DNA of 64,000 bases from CAXBNB01 sp965267535 (GTDB lineage Bacteria > Bacteroidota > Bacteroidia > Cytophagales > Cyclobacteriaceae), in assembly GCA_965267535.1 (NCBI GenBank), contig OZ254082.1, positions 1 through 64,000 on the forward strand. The letters run 5' to 3'. This document shows positions 42,089 through 51,668 of this stretch, one piece after another; the stretch's first letter is position 1; each line of letters starts with the position of its first letter. Below the pieces are notes generated by a model that had not been told where the DNA came from, did no database searches, and saw only the letters and a list, made by a program, of their open reading frames with translations. Both the position numbers and the translations under genes were made by a program.

Positions 42089-45000
42089 TTAAAAAATAAC
42101 AAGTTTTCCATGTGCCTGATTTTTAGCACCATCTAGTGTGCTGTTTATCATTAGTTTGTAAATATAAATGCCGTGTTGTGGTCGGTTTCCATAAGCATCT
42201 TTACCATTCCACTCTATTTCACTGGTTCCTATTGAGCTATCATCAAAACGGAAACGACTTTCTGATATTACCCTACCTTGCAAATTAATAATTTGGAGGG
42301 AAACCAGAAGTTCCTCTCCTTCTCTATCATGAGTGAAGGAAAACCGTACTCCATCTACAGAGGAGCTTTTGTATGGGTTAGGTGCCGCGGCGACATTGTG
42401 AAGCTTCAATACCACATCTTCGCTGATGGTAAATCTTATTTCCTCTTCGGTAAAATTATTGTGGGTGTCGTATACCTTCAGTTTGGCTGTATAATTACCC
42501 GGCTCCAGTGCTTCCAGCGGATAGCGAATCCAGCCGGTTTGGTAGCTGTCTGTTTCGCTGGTGTAGTATTCGTTTATTACAAAAGGCTCTCCTCCGTTGA
42601 TCGATAGTGTAATGTCCTGGCTAAAGCCCTGGTTGGAAATATTGATGCCGTTTTCGTCGTGTATTTTAGCAATAAAAAGCGGGTTGGGGCCTGATGTCCC
42701 TCCGTTTACAAACAAAGTGTCGTTGATAAAAAGAGCTGCTGAAGGCGGCTTTTGGTCGGTTATTGCATTGGGATTTGATCCCCCTACTATCAATTCGGTG
42801 CTTGCCCCATGTGCATCCATGATATCTGGGCCTTTGGAGACGGCATACATACTTACTTTGCCTTCACCAAAAATGTAAGAGATGTTTTTGGGTACTACAA
42901 AATTGATGGTAAAAATACCTTTGTTAACTGTAGCTTCTCCTTTGAAGAGAAGCGCATTACGTTGATCAAACCGTTGAGGCACTGTGTTTTCGTCACCCAA
43001 GGTGGAAAACTGTGTGGGTTTGTCAAATACAGAAACTGAAAGCAGGCCATCGAAATTTTCAACAAGCGAATTATCTGCTCGTCTTACCTCTCCTTTTAAT
43101 TGTATCTGACTTAGAGCTTTGAGGGTGTCGGCTTTATCCGGTGTTTTACCATTTACACTGGTAAGTGTCAGTTGATATTTTGGAAAAGCCAGCCTCATAG
43201 CAGGGTCTCCCATAAGTGCAAAGTTTCGGTTTTTGGCGCCTTCCAGGCTGTTGTTTTTTGTGTTTCGGATAATATCGCCCAATCGGGGAAACTCTCCGTT
43301 TTCTTTGCGCATGGCTGCAAAGTAATAGGCTTCATTGAGGATAAAGTTGGTGTTGGAAAAGACCGGTCGCGTAGAGGTGAGAAGGGCAATAGCCCCACCG
43401 TTGGGATTGAGTAGTGTTTTTTCTCCCCCAGACACCCTGTCCGGGTTGTCGTAGTTTCCAAACTCGCAAGTAGCTGTGATAAAAAACGGCAGTTTCGTAC
43501 GGTTTTTTAGGCTGGCAATCTGATCTTCGTCTATTATTTTTTCTACCGTTAGTTGTTCTTCGTTACCATGACCAGTGTAGTTGATCATCAGTTTTCCTTC
43601 ACTTATTGCTTTTTCAAAAGCCAGTCGTGCAGCAGGCGATGATTGTCCCGACGGGGTTGATACTTGCTCGTAAGCATCAATAAAGAGTTTTTGAACGTTG
43701 AATTCATTTCGTGTACTTTCTACATAGTTGGCCAGATAGTTGGCATCACGCTGGTGTATGTTGTTGTCCCCATCATCGGCTATAAACAGGATTTCATTAC
43801 GCCATTTGCCAAAAGTGTTTTTACTGGTTTCGTAGCGAATGATCTTATTGACCACATCTTCGGCTTCCTGCGGACTTTTTACGGGTATTCTACCAATGCC
43901 CAGCTCTAAAGTATGATCACCGGCTTCATTTTCTGCCCACTCCCCTTCATCTTCGTCCATAAAGCCAAAGTAATCGTCTGAAGAAAAATTGTATAAGGGG
44001 TGAAGCGAGTTTCGCGCTTCGTATACGGGCACGTAGTTGGTAAAAGTAGGGGCCCGGTATTTGTAATCGTATGAGCAATCGCCAAAAAGCAATGCGTATT
44101 TTAGTCTTGTGGGGTCTTTGAGGTAGATGTGGCGAATGAAATCGCGAATAGCGCTAACATCCTGAGCTCCGGATGAAAATTCATTGTATATCTGGTCGAC
44201 TGTAGCTACGTGTACCGTAAAATTGTCTAAGGATTCTCTATGTTGCTTTAAGGCATAGGCTTGTGTTAAAAACCGGCGGTGCGTGATGATGAGAGCATCT
44301 GCCGAGCTTAACCCATGGAGGTTTTGATTAGATATTTTGCCCGCAAAGTGAGGATTGGGAAAATTGTTTCCCCGAAAAGCAACAAATTCGCCGGTTGCAT
44401 TCTCAAGGCCAAACAGGATTTTGGTGTTCACCCTGTCGGTGAGCTGCTGAACAGGACGCACCGCATCCGATACATTCCAGACGGTGAGCGGCAATTCTCC
44501 GGACTCTATTTCTATGGTTACAGGGCTTTCTGATGGGTGCAAGTGAAAAAAAAGAGAGTTGTCGGTGAGTGTAAGAGCTGATTCAGCCTGCAGGACCACA
44601 TAGTCTAAAAAACCGGTAGATGGGCCATTTGTCGCACTTTGGTATTTGATCTGAAGAGACAGGCCGTTGCTTGTACTGCTGAGCGACTGGAGGTTGGTTT
44701 CGAAAGTAGCTTTTTGAATATCGCCTTTAACCGCATACTGCCGGTTAGGCACTTTGTTGGTTGTAATAGATCCCAGTGACTGGCCATTGAGCGAGAAGGT
44801 AAAGGTCGTATTTTGAAAAGCCTGAGCCATGACAGACGCTTGTACTTTTGCTAAACCACTGTTAAGAAGGTTTTGAGCGGGAAATGAAAAAGTGTATTCG
44901 GGTTTGTTAGAGGAAAACAATTCACCAAACCACAGCCGCCCACCTTTTATCAGGTTTGTCTCGTCCAGTTCATGTACAAACACTTGGGGGAAAGAGGTGA

Positions 45001-45493
45001 TTTTACTGTGGTCAGAACCAAAGCTTTCCTTGGAATTGACCCTAAGTCCACCGGATTCTTTTATGGTCAAAAAGTAATACAGGGTGTCGCTGTACAGGTT
45101 TTTTTCGTATCTAAATTCTTTATTTTCAGCATTGTATGAAAGGTGATCGGGTGAATTGCCAAAAAACAGGAGATAATCGTCTGAATCGAAGGACCCGTCT
45201 TTTTCTCCTTCCACAAATATGGCATTTTCGGTTAGGTCTTCCGGCCGGGGTGATTGGTTGGCCTGTGGAAGCATGCCATTGCCTCCATTGCCATAGAGGG
45301 CAAGCTCACGGGGGTCCAGGTTTTCGGGGTTTAAACCTATTTCACTTAGAAACGAACGGTCTATCTTATAAATGCCTTTGTGGGTCACACCTATTTTATA
45401 CCATTCTCCTTCGCTCAAAACAGAATGACTCACCTGGCTAAGTGCAGGAAAAACCAGAGCTAGTAGCGTAAGAGTGGATATGTAGCGTACCAT
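42089..45493 (-). CDS. porU: Type IX secretion sortase PorU
   Basis: Preferred start ATG 45493 (MVRYISTLTLLALVFPALSQ), giving a clean signal peptide; ATGs at 45517 and 45550 are also in frame. About 1134 residues. The central C25 (gingipain-like) domain has ALLFGDCSYDYKYR and the catalytic pair His in MINYTGHGNEEQ and Cys in FFITATCEFGNYD, about residues 642 and 676. A C-terminal beta domain (AAPNPYKSSSVDGVRFSFTH, QHGIYIYKLMINS) resembles the T9SS sorting domain. PorU cuts sorting signals from cargo and links the cargo to surface lipid. A promoter element lies at 45569-45576. Confidence 0.95.
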   Translation of the reverse strand: MVRYISTLTLLALVFPALSQVSHSVLSEGEWYKIGVTHKGIYKIDRSFLSEIGLNPENLDPRELALYGNGGNGMLPQANQSPRPEDLTENAIFVEGEKDGSFDSDDYLLFFGNSPDHLSYNAENKEFRYEKNLYSDTLYYFLTIKESGGLRVNSKESFGSDHSKITSFPQVFVHELDETNLIKGGRLWFGELFSSNKPEYTFSFPAQNLLNSGLAKVQASVMAQAFQNTTFTFSLNGQSLGSITTNKVPNRQYAVKGDIQKATFETNLQSLSSTSNGLSLQIKYQSATNGPSTGFLDYVVLQAESALTLTDNSLFFHLHPSESPVTIEIESGELPLTVWNVSDAVRPVQQLTDRVNTKILFGLENATGEFVAFRGNNFPNPHFAGKISNQNLHGLSSADALIITHRRFLTQAYALKQHRESLDNFTVHVATVDQIYNEFSSGAQDVSAIRDFIRHIYLKDPTRLKYALLFGDCSYDYKYRAPTFTNYVPVYEARNSLHPLYNFSSDDYFGFMDEDEGEWAENEAGDHTLELGIGRIPVKSPQEAEDVVNKIIRYETSKNTFGKWRNEILFIADDGDNNIHQRDANYLANYVESTRNEFNVQKLFIDAYEQVSTPSGQSSPAARLAFEKAISEGKLMINYTGHGNEEQLTVEKIIDEDQIASLKNRTKLPFFITATCEFGNYDNPDRVSGGEKTLLNPNGGAIALLTSTRPVFSNTNFILNEAYYFAAMRKENGEFPRLGDIIRNTKNNSLEGAKNRNFALMGDPAMRLAFPKYQLTLTSVNGKTPDKADTLKALSQIQLKGEVRRADNSLVENFDGLLSVSVFDKPTQFSTLGDENTVPQRFDQRNALLFKGEATVNKGIFTINFVVPKNISYIFGEGKVSMYAVSKGPDIMDAHGASTELIVGGSNPNAITDQKPPSAALFINDTLFVNGGTSGPNPLFIAKIHDENGINISNQGFSQDITLSINGGEPFVINEYYTSETDSYQTGWIRYPLEALEPGNYTAKLKVYDTHNNFTEEEIRFTISEDVVLKLHNVAAAPNPYKSSSVDGVRFSFTHDREGEELLVSLQIINLQGRVISESRFRFDDSSIGTSEIEWNGKDAYGNRPQHGIYIYKLMINSTLDGAKNQAHGKLVIF

Positions 45494-45568
45494 GTGCAGG
45501 GAACGACAGTTGTGCATTATAAAGTTCCACAAAATAAACGGCTGACTCATTTATGTATTGGCCTTATG

Positions 45569-45576
45569 CAAAATTA
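45569..45576 (-). promoter_or_regulatory. -7 promoter element of porU
   Basis: On the minus strand the bases read TAATTTTG, matching TAnnTTTG, between pssA and porU. It would start a transcript near 45561, leaving a leader of about 65 bases before the preferred porU ATG at 45493. Confidence 0.5.
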
Positions 45577-45623
45577 TGTCTTAAAAATGACCTGAATTTT
45601 GGGCTTCTCCTAAAAACCTCCCA

Positions 45624-46343
45624 TTATTTTTTTTTGATTGGGTGAGCCTTTTTGGGTTTGGGAGAAAAGACATTTTGAATCAGTGATACAGCGATGTATA
45701 GCACTACGATAATCGGTATGGCTAAAAACTGAAAAAAGATGAGTAATACTACTGAGGCTAGTAGCAAAATATATCTCATTTCGTTTCCCGCCCAGGAGTA
45801 TTTTTTGAACTTAAAAGCGATGAATCGTATGTCTGCAACCAATAGCAAAGAAAAAAAGACGGTAATTACGGACAAAAAGGAAGCATTTTGCAGTAAGCCC
45901 AGAAACTTGCCTTCGCTTATGAGCAAAGGGATCGACGTAAAGAATAAGGCATTGGCAGGCGTATTCAAGCCGTAAAACACAGTGCTTTGCCTTTCGTCGT
46001 TGTTGAATTTAGCGAGCCGCAATGCAGAAAAAACAGCAATGAAAATAGCCAGGTATGGCAGTAGCTCGTGGCTGGCATACTGTTGGAGCAGGGAGTATAC
46101 AAGTAGCGAAGGTACTACTCCAAAGGATACCAGATCTGCCAGAGAGTCCAGGTCTTTTCCCATAGACGAGGTACTGTCTGTAAGTCGTGCGGAGAATCCG
46201 TCGAGAAAATCTACCACTCCGGCCAGCCATACATAGTAGGGTACATTTTCCAGTTTTCCTTCAAATATTTCGATGATAGCCAGACAGCCCAGTATCAGGT
46301 TGATGCTGGTGAAAATGTTTGGTATGTACCCCTTTCCGTTCAT
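45624..46343 (-). CDS. pssA: CDP-diacylglycerol-serine O-phosphatidyltransferase
   Basis: 239 residues with six to seven membrane segments. Makes phosphatidylserine from CDP-diacylglycerol and serine, the step before phosphatidylserine decarboxylase (encoded at 3.6-4.3 kb). The CDP-alcohol phosphatidyltransferase motif D-G-x2-A-R-x8-G-x3-D-x3-D is exact in DGFSARLTDSTSSMGKDLDS-LAD. The N-terminal GYIPNIFTSINLILGCLAI and basic tail PKPKKAHPIKKK are typical. It lies 22 bases after the MBL hydrolase gene and has the porU promoter just downstream of its end. Confidence 0.94.
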   Translation of the reverse strand: MNGKGYIPNIFTSINLILGCLAIIEIFEGKLENVPYYVWLAGVVDFLDGFSARLTDSTSSMGKDLDSLADLVSFGVVPSLLVYSLLQQYASHELLPYLAIFIAVFSALRLAKFNNDERQSTVFYGLNTPANALFFTSIPLLISEGKFLGLLQNASFLSVITVFFSLLLVADIRFIAFKFKKYSWAGNEMRYILLLASVVLLIFFQFLAIPIIVVLYIAVSLIQNVFSPKPKKAHPIKKK

Positions 46344-46365
46344 AAATTATGAGTTGTGAGTGTAT

Positions 46366-47010
46366 TTAAGCTATGGCACAAAAAGGGTTGGTTGCTTTCT
46401 CCTTGCCGATTGTAGTGGAGTTGCCATGGCCGGTGTATACCACTGTGTCGTCGTGCAGAGCAAACATTTTATCGTGTATGCTTTTGATTAGCTGGTCCAT
46501 ATTGCCTCCGGGCAGGTCTGTGCGCCCAATGCTACCATCAAAAAGCACATCACCTCCGATACACAGGTTTTGCGATGCATTCACAAAAGCTACATGACCC
46601 GGTGCATGGCCGGGTACAAATAGGATATCGAATGCAGACTGACCAAAAGTCACTTGTTCCCCTTCATTGAGGTAGTGATCGGCCGAGGCTTCATGATAGT
46701 GAGCAAAACCATAAGCGGGAGCATACACCTTTACTGCTTTTAGGGTTTCTTCGTCTTTTTCGTGTATGTATAGTTCTACGTTGTATTTGTCCTTTACAAA
46801 CTGGTTGCCGAGCACATGGTCTATATGGCAATGCGTGTTAAGTAATTTTACTACTTTCAATCCTTCATCCGCTATAAAGTCGGCCAGTATTTCCTGCTCT
46901 TCTTTTTCGTAGCAGCCCGGGTCTATCACTACCGCTTCTTTGGTTTCGTCGTACACCACATAGGTGTTTTCCATGAAGGGATTAAAAACAAAGTTTTTTA
47001 TTTGGATCAT
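46366..47010 (-). CDS. MBL-fold metallo-hydrolase
   Basis: 214 residues from ATG 47010 (MIQIKNFVFNPFMENTYVVY). The first metal motif is exact: T-H60-C-H62-I-D64-H65. Further metal ligands lie in VPGHAPGHVAF, LCIGGDVLFDGSIGRTDLPG and VVYTGHGNSTTIG. It belongs to the glyoxalase II-like group of hydrolases; thioester hydrolysis is likely, but the substrate is not determined. It precedes pssA by 22 bases on the same strand, so the two may share a transcript. Its start is about 60 bases from the divergent small ORF and oxidoreductase gene. Confidence 0.9.
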   Translation of the reverse strand: MIQIKNFVFNPFMENTYVVYDETKEAVVIDPGCYEKEEQEILADFIADEGLKVVKLLNTHCHIDHVLGNQFVKDKYNVELYIHEKDEETLKAVKVYAPAYGFAHYHEASADHYLNEGEQVTFGQSAFDILFVPGHAPGHVAFVNASQNLCIGGDVLFDGSIGRTDLPGGNMDQLIKSIHDKMFALHDDTVVYTGHGNSTTIGKEKATNPFCAIA

Positions 47011-47071
47011 AATCAAAATCTATAAGTGCAAATTTGTATGTTTATTGCTCAATTGCAAATTAAACAACGCC

Positions 47072-47170
47072 ATGAGCGTTGATTTTGACGCGCAAAACCA
47101 ACCAAATAATGAGCTGGAGGGAAAAGGGTCTGAAATCGTTATACGTTGCATAAAAGAAACACATTGGTAG
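47072..47170 (+). CDS. Possible 32-residue ORF coupled to the FAD oxidoreductase
   Basis: ATG 47072 to TAG 47168-47170, beginning MSVDFDAQNQPNNELEGKGS and ending IKETHW. It is the only ATG-started frame leading into the downstream oxidoreductase, whose in-frame starts are TTG only. The stop overlaps the second TTG (47164). It may be a leader that couples translation, or chance; there is no homology evidence. Confidence 0.25.
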   Translation: MSVDFDAQNQPNNELEGKGSEIVIRCIKETHW

Positions 47171-48213
47171 ATTATTTGATTATAGGCCATGGTCTGGCCG
47201 GGGCAGTGCTGTCTCATGAGTTACTCAAAGCGGGGAAAAGTGTCAGAGTATACAACGCGCCATCGTCGCGTGCGGCTTCTCTGGTGGCTGGAGGGCTTTA
47301 CAATCCTATTACCGGCAGAAAGATGCTAAAAACCTGGAAGGCAGATCTTCTGTTTGAAGTAATAGAGCCATACTATCGGGAAATGGAAGAAAAACTTGGC
47401 GCTTCATTTTTACATCCTTTGGGCATTTACAGGCCTTTTTTTTCGATAGAAGAGCAAAATGAGTGGCAGGGAAAGTGGTCCGATGCTCATTTTTCACCAT
47501 ACATACAGCAGGTTTTTACAAAAGCACAGCATCAATATCCCCTCAACGATCCCTACGGAGGGTTGTTATTGAAAAAAGCCGGTTATGTAGATACCAAAGT
47601 ATTGGTAGAGGCAAACAAAAAATACCTGACAGATAAGGGAATCTATGAGGAAAAGGTGTTTAACGAAGACAATATGCAAAGCTGTGAAGATTATCTGGAG
47701 TATGAAGATTTGCGGTTTGGTCGCCTGATTTATTGCAATGGATATAACCCCGACCAGCATTGGTCGTTTGATTGGTTACCATTCAAGCCTGTGAAAGGAG
47801 AGATTCTAAGTGTATCGCTACCCCATACCATGGATGTAATAGCAAACAGAGGTGTTTTTATATTGCCGAGGGGAAGAGAAAAATACCGAATAGGTTCTAC
47901 ATACAATTGGAGAACGCTGAACTTCGAAACGACACAACAGGCACAAGAAGAGCTGGAAGAGAAGATAAAGAAAATATACAAAGGCGAATATACCATTGAG
48001 GGTGCAGATGCAGGTATACGGCCTGCCACGAAAGATCGCAGACCGTTGATTGGTATGCATCCGAAAAACAACCGATTAGGTGTTTTCAATGGGTTTGGGT
48101 CGAAGGGAGTTTCCCTTATTCCCTACTTTGCCAAAAACTTTGTAGGTAGTCTTACGGGAGAAGAAGAGCTGGACGAAGAGGTCAATATTTATCGCTATTT
48201 TTCGTTACCTTAG
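47146..48213 (+). CDS. FAD-dependent oxidoreductase (DAO family)
   Basis: About 355 residues, or 349 if TTG 47164 is used (MVDYLIIGHGLAG, closer to the family N-terminus). A stop at 47131-47133 blocks any upstream start, and no in-frame ATG is near. The Rossmann FAD-binding motif is LIIGHGLAGAVLSHELLKAG, with SSRAASLVAGGLYNPITGRK following. The late motif DAGIRPATKDRRPLIGMHPK and GFGSKGVSLIPYFAKNF are typical of D-amino-acid/glycine oxidase-like enzymes. The substrate is probably an amine or amino acid, unproven. It runs into the pseudo-peptidase gene on the same strand after 36 bases or more. Confidence 0.88.
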   Translation: MHKRNTLVDYLIIGHGLAGAVLSHELLKAGKSVRVYNAPSSRAASLVAGGLYNPITGRKMLKTWKADLLFEVIEPYYREMEEKLGASFLHPLGIYRPFFSIEEQNEWQGKWSDAHFSPYIQQVFTKAQHQYPLNDPYGGLLLKKAGYVDTKVLVEANKKYLTDKGIYEEKVFNEDNMQSCEDYLEYEDLRFGRLIYCNGYNPDQHWSFDWLPFKPVKGEILSVSLPHTMDVIANRGVFILPRGREKYRIGSTYNWRTLNFETTQQAQEELEEKIKKIYKGEYTIEGADAGIRPATKDRRPLIGMHPKNNRLGVFNGFGSKGVSLIPYFAKNFVGSLTGEEELDEEVNIYRYFSLP

Positions 48214-48288
48214 ACTTGTATTTTTACGTAGAATAAATTTTACCGGATATTGAGTTATTACCAGTTGGAAAGAATCGTCAAACATAGC

Positions 48289-51200
48289 GTGAAGTGGAAG
48301 ATAGTATGTGCTGCTATTGGAGTGTTGCTATTTTTACCGATACTTACCAGAGCACAAGAGCATCGTAAGTCTTTCGGGCAAAACCGGTTGCAGTTTAAGC
48401 GATTCGATTGGTTTTACTACAGTACCGACAATTACGACATTCATTACTACAACAACGGTCAGGAATATGCTAAGCTGGCTCTGGAGTACTTACAGTCGGA
48501 ATACGATCAGCTGACCGACCTGCTCGGATATGCTCCCTATGCTAAATCAAAGATTTTTTTATACAACTCACCGTCTGATTTGCTGCAAAGTAACATCGGC
48601 GTAGACGGAGCAACTTTTACCATTGCCGGACAAACCAACTTCATAAAGCTACAGGTAGAAATAGCCTATCCCGGTACCGTTTCTGAGTTCAAAGAAGAGC
48701 TACATTACAAAGTAAGCAAAATGCTGATCGAGGACATGATGTTTGGTGGAAGCCTGGCAGAAATGTTTCAAAGTGCTTACCTGCTCAATTTACCCGAGTG
48801 GTTTGTAACAGGAGCCTCTCGTTATATGGCCTATGGCTGGGATGTAGAGATGGACGATTTTGTAAGGGACTATTTTGCTAACGAAAAGAAAAAGAAGCTA
48901 ACCAAAGTAAAAAATCTGCAGGGAGAAGAAGCAGAGCTCATCGGTCAGTCTATCTGGAACTATATAGCACTTAAATACGGGAAGAGTAATATATCAAATA
49001 TACTGAACCTAACCCGAATCATCCGAAATGTGGAGCACAGTATTGCCAGCACATTAGGTATTCCCTTTAGTCAGTTTATGACTGAGTGGATGGAATATTA
49101 TAACAAATCCAATATGATGGTAGCTCCGGGGTACTACGCACCGGGCGATGCTGACATCATAGAAGGAGATGGTAGAAAGCAATTGCATTTTAAAAATGTG
49201 AAATTTAGTCCTGACGGCCGGAGAGTAGCATATTCTGAAAATGTAAATGGACGGTATAAGCTCAAAATAAAAGACCTGGAAACAGGAAAAGAGGAAAAGG
49301 CTTTTGTGACAGGCAATAATGTGATCAATCAGGAAGCGGATTTTGATCTGCCTCTGGTGGAGTGGATTACCGATACCCAGATAGGAGTAGTACAAAACTG
49401 GTATGGGTTTAATTACCTGCTGACCTACGACCTGGTAACAAAACAGAAGCAACGTAAATCACTGCAAAAGTTCAATCAGATTAAATCGATTAGTTTTCAC
49501 CGAAATGGAAAACTGGCAATAATTAGTGCAGATGTAGAAGCTCAAAATGACCTGTATCTGATTAGCTTATCCAGAAATGCAATAAAAAGACTTACCCGGG
49601 ATCAATGGGACGATTTGGACCCTAGCTTTGTACCGGGTACAGATGCCATCGTTTTTAGCTCGAACAGGCCCAGCGATTCTCTGGATCACAAAATGACGAC
49701 TGTAGAAGAGGTAAAACAAATATTCAATTTGTTTGTGTACGACCTGGATACTACTAAGAAAGTATTGAAGCGGCTTACCAATACACTGAGCAACGATACT
49801 AAACCAATGGCTCTGGACAACAAGACTATTTTCTTCCTTTCTGACCAAAAGGGAATAACAAACCTTTATCGTTACGAGTTATCCAATCAGATTAATTATC
49901 AGGTTTCAAGTTTTAGCACGAGTATTCAGGATTATGATATAGATCCCAAGACCAACGACATCACTTATCTGATGCACTACGATGGTAAGGAAAGGCTTTT
50001 CCATACAAAAAACTTTTTGCTGGATAAGAATGTGTTTTCTCCGCAAACGTTGCGAAATCAACTTAAACAGGTAGAGTTCTTGCGCAAACGCAGAGAGGAG
50101 CAAACAGTAATTGAGGTAATAGAAGCTCCGGAGGAAAAAGAACCTGATCCTGTGGACGAAAGTACAGGTGAAAAGCTATTGGATACGGATCATTACGTGT
50201 TTGAGCAGGAAAAGAATGAGCAAGAGAAAGAAACAACCGGAGTAGTTGACACAGAAAACTATGAGTTTGAAGACGAACCGGAAGATACAAAATCCTTTTC
50301 TTTCCTTTCAAACTATCGCAAAGCCCAGAAGACTCCAACCGTGACCGGCCCTCTACCCTACGAGACAGCCATATCTGCTGACAATGTGATTACATCTTTT
50401 GTGATTGACCCTATTCGTGGATTTGGAATTTTGTTTGAAACGGAAATGAATGATGTGTTGGAAAACCATAAGTTTTATGGAGGGTTTTTGTCCATCACAG
50501 ACTTGAGGAGCGGCGATTTCTTTGCCGAATATCAATACATCAAGCATAAAATTGATTTTCATACCCGCTTTGACAGAAAGTCCTTCTTGATAGAGAATAA
50601 TATTACTACCGGAGCAAACTCTATGTTTAACGAAGTAGCTCAAAAATACATTCTAAATAGCTATACCGTAGGGGCTTCTTTGCCGTTTAGTGTACATACC
50701 CGCCTGAAGGTTAGTCCGTTTGTGGCATTTACCACCTTCAACAACTTAAACCCTTCTTATATAGAAAACAAACCTCTGGCTGCAGATTTTGCAGATGATT
50801 CCAGAAGGGCATTTGCGGGAGTAAAAACAGAATTGATATTTGATAATGCCCAAGTAAATGGACTCAACCTATATGAGGGTACCCGGGCAAAAGTAGCATT
50901 TCAATCTTATGGTGGAATTACCGATAGCGATAAGAGTTTCAACAACATCACTGTTGACATTAGGCACTATCAGAAAATATACCGGGAGTTGATTTTGGCC
51001 AGCAGAATATACTATGGCAGGTCATATGGAAGCAATCCCAAAAAATACCTTCTGGGAGGTTTAGACAACTGGCTTTTCAACAAAACAGAAGAAACGAGTC
51101 TGGGTTCAGGAATACTCGATGGCTTGCCCAACGGGAGAACACCTGATGTAGCACTGAGTGAGAGTAGCCCGCTGAATTTTAACAACGGTAGAGACAATAG

Positions 51201-51627
51201 CGAAATTCTTTTTGCAGAGTATGTTAACCTCCGTGGTTTTAACTATAACAGGTTAAATGGAAACAACGTGTTGACTTTTAATACGGAGTTAAGAGTGCCG
51301 ATTGTAAAGATTTTCCACAGAGGATCCATTACTTCCAACTTCCTGAGAAACTTTCAAATGATAGGTTTTTATGATATTGGGTCGTCCTGGACTGGTACAT
51401 CGCCCTTTAGTGAAAATAATGAAGTAGGTATAAAAGAGATAAAACCGCAAGGTTCGCCATTTCAGGCTACACTACGTACTACCAGAAGTCCCTGGTTGGC
51501 CAGCTATGGCTTTGGTTTGAGAACAGTCATGTTAGGTTATTATATGCGATTTGATTTTGCCAAGCCTATTGAAGACTATACCGTAGGAGACATGAAATTT
51601 TACCTTACTCTCGGATACGATTTTTAG
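48289..51627 (+). CDS. TolB-like propeller/barrel protein with inactive peptidase domain
   Basis: The frame is open from TTG 48250, but GTG 48289 gives a clean signal peptide (MKWKIVCAAIGVLLFLPILT); no ATG fits. About 1112 residues. The N-terminal domain is built like the peptidase domain of the 15.1-18.0 kb protein, but HExxH is replaced by LHYKVSK and WFxEG by PEWFVTGASRY, so zinc catalysis is lost. A TolB-like propeller follows (KFSPDGRRVAYSENVNGR, DPSFVPGTDAIVFSSNRP), then an acidic linker near 610-680. The C-terminal part is an outer-membrane barrel (PFVAFTTFNNLNPSYIENKP, FAGVKTELIFDNAQVNGLNL) ending in Phe. It is probably an envelope scaffold or receptor; function unknown. Confidence 0.8.
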   Translation: MKWKIVCAAIGVLLFLPILTRAQEHRKSFGQNRLQFKRFDWFYYSTDNYDIHYYNNGQEYAKLALEYLQSEYDQLTDLLGYAPYAKSKIFLYNSPSDLLQSNIGVDGATFTIAGQTNFIKLQVEIAYPGTVSEFKEELHYKVSKMLIEDMMFGGSLAEMFQSAYLLNLPEWFVTGASRYMAYGWDVEMDDFVRDYFANEKKKKLTKVKNLQGEEAELIGQSIWNYIALKYGKSNISNILNLTRIIRNVEHSIASTLGIPFSQFMTEWMEYYNKSNMMVAPGYYAPGDADIIEGDGRKQLHFKNVKFSPDGRRVAYSENVNGRYKLKIKDLETGKEEKAFVTGNNVINQEADFDLPLVEWITDTQIGVVQNWYGFNYLLTYDLVTKQKQRKSLQKFNQIKSISFHRNGKLAIISADVEAQNDLYLISLSRNAIKRLTRDQWDDLDPSFVPGTDAIVFSSNRPSDSLDHKMTTVEEVKQIFNLFVYDLDTTKKVLKRLTNTLSNDTKPMALDNKTIFFLSDQKGITNLYRYELSNQINYQVSSFSTSIQDYDIDPKTNDITYLMHYDGKERLFHTKNFLLDKNVFSPQTLRNQLKQVEFLRKRREEQTVIEVIEAPEEKEPDPVDESTGEKLLDTDHYVFEQEKNEQEKETTGVVDTENYEFEDEPEDTKSFSFLSNYRKAQKTPTVTGPLPYETAISADNVITSFVIDPIRGFGILFETEMNDVLENHKFYGGFLSITDLRSGDFFAEYQYIKHKIDFHTRFDRKSFLIENNITTGANSMFNEVAQKYILNSYTVGASLPFSVHTRLKVSPFVAFTTFNNLNPSYIENKPLAADFADDSRRAFAGVKTELIFDNAQVNGLNLYEGTRAKVAFQSYGGITDSDKSFNNITVDIRHYQKIYRELILASRIYYGRSYGSNPKKYLLGGLDNWLFNKTEETSLGSGILDGLPNGRTPDVALSESSPLNFNNGRDNSEILFAEYVNLRGFNYNRLNGNNVLTFNTELRVPIVKIFHRGSITSNFLRNFQMIGFYDIGSSWTGTSPFSENNEVGIKEIKPQGSPFQATLRTTRSPWLASYGFGLRTVMLGYYMRFDFAKPIEDYTVGDMKFYLTLGYDF

Positions 51628-51668
51628 CATTTATTGCTATTCCAAAAAATTTCTTGGCATTTTTGTGT

